Positions 57,217 to 64,000 of a stretch of 64,000 bases of DNA are shown in pieces. The number at the start of each line of letters is the position of its first letter. Positions within the stretch are counted from its first letter, which is position 1. Position numbers and translations under genes: made by a program. The stretch is from Thalassospiraceae bacterium LMO-SO8 (GTDB lineage Bacteria > Pseudomonadota > Alphaproteobacteria > Rhodospirillales > Casp-alpha2): positions 2,436,001-2,500,000 of the forward strand of contig CP134226.1 of assembly GCA_031655335.1 (NCBI GenBank), given 5' to 3'. Under the pieces are notes generated by a model. It made no database searches. It was not told where the DNA came from and saw nothing but the letters and a program-made list of their open reading frames with translations.

Positions 57217-58206
57217 ATGAAGACTTTTGTCAAGAAACTGCTGGGCGTCGGCGTTACCGTCGGCCTGGTTTCCGGTTTCACGGCCATTGCGGGCAAAACT
57301 GCCCTGGCCTGGGAGCCGGTTAAGCCGATTCAGTTCGTCGTGATGGCAGGCAAAGGCGGGGGCGCCGACAAGCTGGCGCGTCTGATGCAGTCGATCATCG
57401 AAAAGCATAAGCTGTCGCCGAAGCCTGTTACGCCGATCAACAAGCCCGGCGGTTCCGGTGCGGAAGCCCTTGTGTACATGAAGAACCACAAGGACCCCGA
57501 CCATGCCATCATGGTCACCCTGAACAGCTTCTACACCACGCCGCTTCGCCAGCCGAAGCTGGAGGTTGATCCGCTGACCTTCGCGCCGATCGCGCGCATG
57601 GCCGAAGACACCTTCGTGCTGTGGGTCCACAAGGACGCCGGCATCAAGACCGTTGATGAATACGTGAAGGCCGCCAAGGCCGCCGGCAACCAGTGGATCA
57701 TGGCCGGTACCGGCAAGGCGTCCGAAGACAACCTGCTCGCCGACTTCCTGAACGCGGCCTATGGCCTGAACATGAAGTACGTCCCCTACAAGGGCGGCGG
57801 CAAGGTCGCCAAGCAGCTGGCCGGCAAGCACGCCAACTCCACGGTCAACAACCCGTCGGAAGCCCTCGGCTTCTTCGAAGCCGGTACGGTCGTGCCGCTG
57901 GCGTCGTTCACCGACGAGCGTCTGCCGCTGTTCAAGGACACGCCGACCTTCAAGGAACTGGGTCAGGACTTCGTCTACTACATGCAGCGCTCCGTCGTCG
58001 GCGCGCCGGGCATGAGCAAGGAAGCCCAGGCGTTCTATCAGGAGGTCTTCAAGAAGGCTTATGCCACCGAAGATTGGCAGAAGTACATGAAGTCCAAGAG
58101 CCTGCAGGGCGACCTGCTCCAGGGCGACGCGCTCGTCACCTACTGGAAGCGTGAAAACGAAGTGCATCGCAAGATGCTGGTCAAGATGGGCGCCATCAAA
58201 GGCTAA
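57217..58206 (+). CDS. tctC: Tripartite tricarboxylate transporter substrate-binding protein (TctC family)
   Basis: The 329-residue precursor has a signal peptide (about 1-31) and the TctC/Bug fold with its characteristic loops (VMAGKGGGADKLARLM, INKPGGSGAEALVYMK, VPYKGGGKVAKQLAGKH). GGGAGG precedes the ATG at 57217. These periplasmic proteins bind carboxylates; position next to oxalyl-CoA decarboxylase and formyl-CoA transferase suggests oxalate or a related dicarboxylate. Confidence 0.87.
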   Translation: MKTFVKKLLGVGVTVGLVSGFTAIAGKTALAWEPVKPIQFVVMAGKGGGADKLARLMQSIIEKHKLSPKPVTPINKPGGSGAEALVYMKNHKDPDHAIMVTLNSFYTTPLRQPKLEVDPLTFAPIARMAEDTFVLWVHKDAGIKTVDEYVKAAKAAGNQWIMAGTGKASEDNLLADFLNAAYGLNMKYVPYKGGGKVAKQLAGKHANSTVNNPSEALGFFEAGTVVPLASFTDERLPLFKDTPTFKELGQDFVYYMQRSVVGAPGMSKEAQAFYQEVFKKAYATEDWQKYMKSKSLQGDLLQGDALVTYWKRENEVHRKMLVKMGAIKG

Positions 58207-58254
58207 GTCCGTCTGATATCCGAAGAAACGATATATAGGGGAGGTTCCGTCGTC

Positions 58255-58752
58255 ATGCGTCGTGCTGAAATCATCACTGCTGTCCTGATGGCGGGCCTCT
58301 CCATATATCTAATGGTGAAGAGCGCCGAACTGCCCATCGGCTGGATCCCCGGCGAGGGCCCCGGCGGCGGCTTCTGGCCCTTCTGGCTGGCCGCGTTCAT
58401 GCTCGGTTCCATTATTTGGGTGATCGTCAACTGGTTTCGCCGGACGAGCCCGCCGTCCAAGTCGGAAGATCCTTTTCTCGACGCCTACGGCATGAAGATG
58501 TTCTTGGTCGTTGGCGGTGGCGTGACCGGCATGATCGCGCTCGTCGACATCATCGGCATGCACTTCGCCGCCATGGTTTTCATGATCTACTACATCCGCT
58601 TTCTGGGCGGGCATTCGTGGAGAGTCACCCTGGGCATCGCCTTGCCGACACCCGTGGTCCTCTTCATGTTCTTCGACATCGCCTTGCGGAACTTCCTGCC
58701 CACGGGGTTCATGGACCCCCTGTACATCCCGCTCTACAACTTCTTCCTCTGA
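58255..58752 (+). CDS. tctB: Tripartite tricarboxylate transporter small membrane subunit (TctB family)
   Basis: The 165-residue protein has about four membrane helices and the PGEGPGGGFWPFWLA segment seen in TctB proteins. It lies between the binding-protein gene and the large subunit gene, as usual. A 7-bp hairpin (58803-58809 with 58815-58821) lies in the 135-base gap before tctA. Confidence 0.85.
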   Translation: MRRAEIITAVLMAGLSIYLMVKSAELPIGWIPGEGPGGGFWPFWLAAFMLGSIIWVIVNWFRRTSPPSKSEDPFLDAYGMKMFLVVGGGVTGMIALVDIIGMHFAAMVFMIYYIRFLGGHSWRVTLGIALPTPVVLFMFFDIALRNFLPTGFMDPLYIPLYNFFL

Positions 58753-58887
58753 ACCTGCGCTGACGGGTCGCCCCGGCATATGGGGCAGGAGCGGAAAATT
58801 CTCTGGTCTACAAAAGACCAGGAACCACGAAACACGACGGCCCGCCGGCAACGTCCGGCCCCGTCCGGGGAAACGAAGTAAAGAACA

Positions 58888-60405
58888 ATGGAACTTATCG
58901 GTCTTCTGTCAGACGGTTTTCTGGTCGCTTTCGAGCCACTGAACCTCGGCCTGATCGTGCTGGGCGTGATCGTCGGCCTGTTCGTGGGCGCCATGCCCGG
59001 GTTGGGCTCCGTCAACGGCGTTGCCATCTTGCTGCCGATGACCTTCCTGGTGCCGCCCGCATCCGCCATCATCTTCCTGGCCGCGCTCTACTACGGGGCC
59101 ATGTACGGCGGCGCCATATCCTCAATCACGCTGGGCATTCCCGGCGCCTCGACAGCCGTTGCGACGACTTTCGACGGGCGCCCGCTGGCCATGAAGGGCG
59201 AGGCCGACAAGGCCCTGATCGCGGCGGCTTTGGCGTCGTTCGCCGGGGGCACGATCTCGGTCATCCTGTTCACTCTGTTCGCGCCGCCCTTGGCCTCCGT
59301 CGCCCTGGATTTCGGTGATCCGGAAATCTTCGCGCTGATGATCCTGGCCTTCGCGACGTTCGTCGGCCTGTCCGGCGACGACATCGCGAAGACGATCTTC
59401 TCGATCTGCATCGGCATGGTGATGTCGGCCATCGGTTTCGACATCATCTCGGGCGAACCGCGCCTGGTTCTGTTCGACCTGATCGGCTTCCAGTCCAAGA
59501 TCAACTTCCTGGTGCTGGCCATCGGCATCTACGGCATCGGCGAAATGATGTGGACCATCGAGGTCAGCCGCGGCGAAACCATGATGTCCAAGGTCACGAT
59601 GTCGGTCGAACGCGTGATGAGCAACCTCAAGATCATCTGGGGCACCTGGAAAGCCTGGCTGATGGGCTCGTCCCTCGGCTTCTTCGTCGGCATCCTGCCG
59701 GCGGCGGGCGCCACGCCGGGTTCTCTCATGGCTTACGGTGTCGCGAAGATGACGTCGCGCGAGCCGCATATGTTCGGCAAGGGCGCGGTCGAGGGCGTGG
59801 TTGCGCCGGAAGCCGCCAACAACGCGGCCTCCACGGGCTCCCTGCTGCCCATGTTGACGCTCGGCATTCCCGGTTCGCCGACAACGGCGGTGCTGCTGGG
59901 CGGCATGGTCATCTGGGGCCTGCAGCCGGGCCCCCGCCTGTTCGTCACGGAAACGGAATTCGTGTGGGGTCTGATCGCCTCGCTCTATGCCGCGAACCTG
60001 TTCGCGGTCATCATCAACATCGCCTTCATTCCGCTGTTCCTGTGGTTCCTCAAGACGCCGTTCACCATTTTGGCGCCGCTGATCTTCGTCCTGTCGATGG
60101 TCGGCGGATACGCCGCGACGGAACGCATGTTCGACGTCTGGCTGATGCTGATCCTGGGTGTCGGCGGCTATCTGATGCGCAAGCTGGACTACCCGGTCGC
60201 CCCCGCGGTGCTCGCCATCGTGCTGGGCCCCATCGCCGAACCGGCGTTGCGCCAGTCTCTGTTGATTTCCGGGGGTGACGTCTTGGTGTTCTTCAATCGG
60301 CCGATCGCCGGCCCGATCACGATCATCGCGTTGGTGCTTCTGTTCCTGCCGGCTTTCCAGATCGTGTGGCGGCGCATCCGCGGCAAGAAGCCGGTGGCGG
60401 GATAA
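58888..60405 (+). CDS. tctA: Tripartite tricarboxylate transporter large membrane subunit (TctA family)
   Basis: The 505-residue protein has about eleven or twelve helices and the TctA repeats: GAMPGLGSVNGVAILLP with YYGAMYGGAISSITLGIPG in the first half, and GILPAAGATPGSLMAYGVAK with EAANNAASTGSLLPMLTLG in the second. It is the channel of the transporter with TctB and TctC. Followed by a 204-base gap with a GntR operator. Confidence 0.92.
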   Translation: MELIGLLSDGFLVAFEPLNLGLIVLGVIVGLFVGAMPGLGSVNGVAILLPMTFLVPPASAIIFLAALYYGAMYGGAISSITLGIPGASTAVATTFDGRPLAMKGEADKALIAAALASFAGGTISVILFTLFAPPLASVALDFGDPEIFALMILAFATFVGLSGDDIAKTIFSICIGMVMSAIGFDIISGEPRLVLFDLIGFQSKINFLVLAIGIYGIGEMMWTIEVSRGETMMSKVTMSVERVMSNLKIIWGTWKAWLMGSSLGFFVGILPAAGATPGSLMAYGVAKMTSREPHMFGKGAVEGVVAPEAANNAASTGSLLPMLTLGIPGSPTTAVLLGGMVIWGLQPGPRLFVTETEFVWGLIASLYAANLFAVIINIAFIPLFLWFLKTPFTILAPLIFVLSMVGGYAATERMFDVWLMLILGVGGYLMRKLDYPVAPAVLAIVLGPIAEPALRQSLLISGGDVLVFFNRPIAGPITIIALVLLFLPAFQIVWRRIRGKKPVAG

Positions 60406-60503
60406 ATTGCAGCCGTAAACGGCGGGGCCGCGGGGCGGCTCCGCCAGACGGCGCGGGAGGTGACTTTAAGGGCGGAAAGTGCTGGCTTCTGGTTTCTGGT
60501 GTA

Positions 60504-60513
60504 TTGTATACCA
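60504..60513. promoter_or_regulatory. GntR/FCD-type operator before the regulator gene
   Basis: TTGTATACCA lies about 100 bp before the GntR gene and differs at one position from the perfect palindrome at 57002. Autoregulation and joint control of transporter and catabolic genes are the simple reading. Confidence 0.5.
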
Positions 60514-60609
60514 CAGCGAAAGCGGCTATACCCTCGACCAAGCTGGCAGAGGGCAAGTGGGAACCCGCCGGCAACACGATCAACTTAGGGGACTCCCCGG
60601 GACAAAACC

Positions 60610-61338
60610 ATGGAAAGAGAAGCCGAAAACATCGCCGATACGGAAGCGACGGGGTCGTCCGGACTGGTCGTTCAGCCGATCGACGCGAACTTCTCGCTCA
60701 AGGACCGGATCTACGATTCCTTGAGGCGGGCGATCACCTCAATGAACATCTATGCCGAGGACGCCGAACTTCGGCTCGACGAACGGAAACTTTCCGAACA
60801 GCTTGAGATCAGCCGCACGCCGATCCGCGAAGCCTTGGCCCGCCTGGAGCAGGAGGGCCTGGTTCATATCGTTCCGCGCAAGGGTGTGTTCATCGTGCGC
60901 AAGACCAAGCGCGAGGTTCTGGAACTGATCACCGTTTGGGCGGCGCTGGAAAGCATGGCCGCGCGGCTGGCGACCGAGGTCGCGTCCGACGAGGACATCG
61001 CCGAACTGCGGACCATGTTCGCGGACGTCGAAAGCGAAGAGGCCAAGGCCGCCATCGACGAATATTCATCCAAGAACATCCGTTTCCATCAGGCGATCCT
61101 GAAGCTCGGCGGTTGCAAGCTGATCCAGGACATGTCCGACAATCTGTTTATCCATATGCGTTCGATCCGCGCCCGCACCATTTCCGAAGGCGACCGCGCC
61201 AAGCGGTCGGTGATCGACCATATGCATATCATTGAGGCGCTCGAACAACGGGACGCGGAGCTGGCTGAACGGCTGGTCCGGGAGCATTCCATGAACCTGG
61301 CCCGGCATATCGAACAATACGTGGATTATTTGGACTAG
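60610..61338 (+). CDS. GntR-family regulator, FCD subgroup
   Basis: The 242-residue protein has an N-terminal winged helix ([20 protein letters not shown], about 57-76) and an FCD effector domain with metal-ligand His residues ([25 protein letters not shown]). FCD regulators usually respond to organic acids. It lies between the tct genes and oxc on the same strand, so the likely effector is oxalate or a CoA-derived intermediate. Confidence 0.88.
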   Translation: MEREAENIADTEATGSSGLVVQPIDANFSLKDRIYDSLRRAITSMNIYAEDAELRLDERKLSEQLEISRTPIREALARLEQEGLVHIVPRKGVFIVRKTKREVLELITVWAALESMAARLATEVASDEDIAELRTMFADVESEEAKAAIDEYSSKNIRFHQAILKLGGCKLIQDMSDNLFIHMRSIRARTISEGDRAKRSVIDHMHIIEALEQRDAELAERLVREHSMNLARHIEQYVDYLD

Positions 61339-61424
61339 GGACAATCCGTCGGGCATTCCGGTCCGCCATCGGCAGACGGGGGCCTGACTTCGGTCCAGCA
61401 GAGACCGCAAGGGAGAATAAAGAA

Positions 61425-63164
61425 ATGGCAAATACGGCAACCGATACCCAGGCGCAGGAGGCCCCCGAGGCCGGCACGCTTACGGACGGTTTTCACCTCG
61501 TCATCGACGCGCTGAAGCTGAACGGCATCACCAACATCTATAACGTGCCGGGGATTCCGATCACCGACCTGGGCCGCTTCATGCAGGCCGAGGGCATGCG
61601 CGTTCTGTCGTTCCGCCATGAACAGCATGCCGGCTATGCGGCCGCCATCGCCGGCTATCTGACCCAGAAGCCGGGTGTCTGCCTGACCGTTTCCGCGCCG
61701 GGCTTTCTCAACGGCCTGACCTCGTTGGCCCATGCCACGACCAACTGTTATCCGATGATCCTGATCTCGGGCTCGTCCGAACGGGAAATCGTCGATCTGA
61801 TGCAGGGCGATTACGAGGAAATGGACCAGCTCGCCATCGCCAAGCCGCTGTGCAAGGCCGCCTACCGCGTGCTGCACGCCGAGGACATCGGCATCGCCGT
61901 CGCCCGCGCCATCCGTGCCGCCGTGTCGGGCCGCCCGGGCGGGGTTTATCTCGACCTTCCGGCCGCCCTTTTGGGCCAGACCATGGACGCCTTGAAGGGG
62001 CAGCAGTCGCTGGTCAAGGTCATCGACCCGGCCCCGGCGCAACTGCCGGCGCCCGAGGCGGTCACCCGCGCTCTCGATGTCCTGAAGGCGGCCAAGAAGC
62101 CGCTGATCATCCTGGGCAAGGGCGCCGCCTATTCCCAGGCCGACGACAAGATCCGCGAACTCGTCGAAAAATCCGGCATTCCCTACATCGCCATGAGCAT
62201 GGCCAAGGGCCTGCTGCCGGACGATCATGACCTTTACGCGGGTGCCGCGCGCTCGCTGGTCCTGAAGGAATCGGACACGGTCATGCTGATCGGCGCCCGG
62301 CTCAACTGGCTGCTCAGCCACGGCAAGGGCAAGCAGTGGGGCGACGCGCCGAAGAAATTCGTGCACATCGACATCGACCCCAAGGAAATGGATTCCAACG
62401 TCGAGATCGCGGCCCCGATGGTCGGCGACATCGCGTCCTGCGTCGGGTTGCTGCTCGACGGCATGGGCGGCGACTGGAAGACCCCGCCGGCCGACTGGAT
62501 CAACGCGGTCAAGGCCAAGCGTGACGCCAACGTCGAAAAGATGGCGCCCCGCCTGCAGAACAACAACGTGCCCATGGACTTCCACGGTGCGCTCGGCGTT
62601 CTCAAACGCATCGTCGCCGCCAACCCGGACATGGTCCTGGTCAACGAAGGGGCCAACACCCTCGATTTCGCGCGCTCCATCATCGATATGTTCAAGCCGC
62701 GCAAGCGCCTGGATGTCGGCACCTGGGGCGTCATGGGCATCGGCATGGGCCAGGCCATCGCGGCCGCGGTCGAAACCGGCGAACAGGTGCTTTGCATCGA
62801 GGGTGACTCGGCGTTCGGCTTCTCCGGCATGGAGATCGAAACCATCTGCCGATACAACCTGCCGGTCTGCGTGGTGGTGTTCAACAACGGCGGCATCTAC
62901 CGCGGCACCGACAAGAACCCGACGGGCGGTTCCGACGTGGCGCCGACCGTGTTCGTCAAGGATGCCCGCTACGACAAGATGATGGAGGCCTTCGGCGGCC
63001 TCGGCTTCTACGCGACGTCTCCGGACGAACTGAACCAGGCGGTGACCGAGGCCATCAAGGCCGGCCGGCCGGCGCTGGTCAACGCGGTCATCGACGAAAA
63101 CGCCGGCACCGAAAGCGGTCGCATCGGCAATCTGAACCCGCAGAGCGTCGTCGCGAAGAAGTAA
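61425..63164 (+). CDS. oxc: Oxalyl-CoA decarboxylase
   Basis: Oxc converts oxalyl-CoA to formyl-CoA and CO2 with thiamine diphosphate. The 579-residue protein has the ThDP enzyme core: the [12 protein letters not shown] Glu segment, the [21 protein letters not shown] cofactor motif (first 20 about 464-483) and the [16 protein letters not shown] part specific to Oxc. An AAGGGAG site precedes the ATG. It is followed 41 bases later by frc, the classic partner. Confidence 0.95.
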   Translation: MANTATDTQAQEAPEAGTLTDGFHLVIDALKLNGITNIYNVPGIPITDLGRFMQAEGMRVLSFRHEQHAGYAAAIAGYLTQKPGVCLTVSAPGFLNGLTSLAHATTNCYPMILISGSSEREIVDLMQGDYEEMDQLAIAKPLCKAAYRVLHAEDIGIAVARAIRAAVSGRPGGVYLDLPAALLGQTMDALKGQQSLVKVIDPAPAQLPAPEAVTRALDVLKAAKKPLIILGKGAAYSQADDKIRELVEKSGIPYIAMSMAKGLLPDDHDLYAGAARSLVLKESDTVMLIGARLNWLLSHGKGKQWGDAPKKFVHIDIDPKEMDSNVEIAAPMVGDIASCVGLLLDGMGGDWKTPPADWINAVKAKRDANVEKMAPRLQNNNVPMDFHGALGVLKRIVAANPDMVLVNEGANTLDFARSIIDMFKPRKRLDVGTWGVMGIGMGQAIAAAVETGEQVLCIEGDSAFGFSGMEIETICRYNLPVCVVVFNNGGIYRGTDKNPTGGSDVAPTVFVKDARYDKMMEAFGGLGFYATSPDELNQAVTEAIKAGRPALVNAVIDENAGTESGRIGNLNPQSVVAKK

Positions 63165-63205
63165 CGCAGCTCTATCCGATCAAAACTGAATAACGGGAAC
63201 GAACA

Positions 63206-64000
63206 ATGAAAGCTCTCGAAGGCGTCAAAATTCTGGACATGACCCATGTGCAGTCGGGCCCCACCTGTACCCAGCTTCTCGCCTGGTTCGGGGCCGACGT
63301 GATCAAGGTGGAACGTCCGGGCGTCGGTGACGCAACCCGCAAGCAGTTGGTCGACGTGCCCGGCGCCGACTCGCTCTACTTCACCATGCTGAACCACAAC
63401 AAGCGCTCGGTGACGCTGAACACCAAGTCCGACGAGGGCAAGGCGATCTTCACCAAGCTGATCCAGCATTGCGACGTGATGGTCGAGAACTTCGCGCCCG
63501 GCGCGCTCGACCGCATGGGCTTTTCCTGGGAAAAGATCCAGGAAATCAACCCGCGCATGATCTATGCCTCGGTCAAGGGTTTCGGCCCCGGCCCATACGC
63601 CGAATGCAAGGTCTATGAGAACGTCGCGCAATGCGCCGGCGGCTCGGCCTCCACGACCGGCATGCTGGGCGATATCCCCATGGTTACCGGGGCGCAGATC
63701 GGCGACAGCGGCACGGGCCTGCACCTGGCCCTCGGCATCGTCACGGCGCTGTATCAGCGGACCCATTCCGGCAAGGGCCAGCGCGTCGAATGCGCCATGC
63801 AGGATTCGGTGTTGAACCTGTGCCGCGTGAAACTGCGCGACCAGCAGCGCCTGAAGGCCGGTCCGCTGACCGAGTATTCCCAGTTCGGCGAAGGCATCCC
63901 CTTCGGCGACGCGACGCCGCGCGCGGGCAACGATTCCGGCGGCGGCCAGCCGGGCCGCATCCTGAAGTGCAAGGGCTGGGAAACCGATCCCAACGCCTAT
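63206..64000 (+). CDS. frc: Formyl-CoA:oxalate CoA-transferase, partial
   Basis: Frc moves CoA from formyl-CoA to oxalate. The first 265 residues are present and the gene runs off the right edge. The class III CoA-transferase start ([21 protein letters not shown]), the [17 protein letters not shown] part with the catalytic Asp in QIGDSGTG, and Gln17 typical of Frc (HVQSGP) are visible. With oxc it forms the oxalate catabolic cycle. Confidence 0.94.
   Translation, partial: MKALEGVKILDMTHVQSGPTCTQLLAWFGADVIKVERPGVGDATRKQLVDVPGADSLYFTMLNHNKRSVTLNTKSDEGKAIFTKLIQHCDVMVENFAPGALDRMGFSWEKIQEINPRMIYASVKGFGPGPYAECKVYENVAQCAGGSASTTGMLGDIPMVTGAQIGDSGTGLHLALGIVTALYQRTHSGKGQRVECAMQDSVLNLCRVKLRDQQRLKAGPLTEYSQFGEGIPFGDATPRAGNDSGGGQPGRILKCKGWETDPNAY

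Overview
The window reads as a chromosomal segment of a GC-rich alphaproteobacterium, probably of the Rhodospirillales type. This is inferred from gene content and codon use; no 16S or other taxonomic marker is present. It is dominated by anaerobic respiration, phosphonate use and oxalate use genes set among housekeeping genes.

Layout. 1-5.0 kb: the start of a metallophosphoesterase gene (minus strand), then the cell-elongation operon mreC-mreD-mrdA-rodA. 5.12 kb: an intact tRNA-Lys(CUU). 5.2-29.8 kb: a denitrification island bounded by an exact 48-bp direct repeat of the 3' part of that tRNA (5152-5199 and 29732-29779). The island carries (a) an operon with a CuA-containing heme-copper oxidase of the sNOR (NorSY) type, heme O synthase, a SenC/SCO protein, a cytochrome b-ferredoxin-MvhD fusion, an unknown periplasmic protein and a hemerythrin; (b) a DNR/NNR-type Crp-Fnr regulator; (c) nirI-nirX-nnrS on the minus strand; (d) nirS-nirE-nirC-nirF-nirD-nirLG-nirH-nirJ-nirN-cbiX on the plus strand, for cytochrome cd1 nitrite reductase and heme d1; (e) a TrpD2-like gene and a cytochrome c; and (f) an AT-rich tail with a possible MobC-like gene. 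Four TTAACC-N2-GGTTAA-type palindromes lie before its main transcription units. No nosZ, norCB or integrase gene is visible, so the encoded pathway would be nitrite to NO to N2O.

29.8-34.5 kb: a partner-switching signalling module (two STAS proteins, a sensor-PP2C-anti-sigma kinase fusion, an unknown helical protein), followed by a decayed third copy of the tRNA-Lys 3' end at 34493-34545, which suggests an older insertion at the same site. 34.5-45.5 kb: enoyl-CoA hydratase family protein, an amidoligase/glutamine-amidotransferase pair, a Fur-box-preceded unknown gene with two orphan peptide-type ABC ATPases, a single-domain response regulator and a 1709-residue hybrid histidine kinase. 45.8-56.8 kb: phosphonate transport (phnCDE) and C-P lyase (phnM, phnF, phnGHIJKL, DUF1045), with a tiny chemoreceptor-tip protein in between. 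57.2-64 kb: a tripartite tricarboxylate-type transporter (TctC-TctB-TctA), a GntR/FCD regulator, oxalyl-CoA decarboxylase and the start of formyl-CoA transferase, which looks like an oxalate uptake and degradation unit.

How it works together: in the island, the Crp-Fnr protein probably senses NO and drives NirS, its heme d1 pathway, an electron-donor cytochrome c, and an NO reductase that removes the NO. Hemerythrin and NnrS fit NO and iron handling. All functional statements come from motif reading without database searches.
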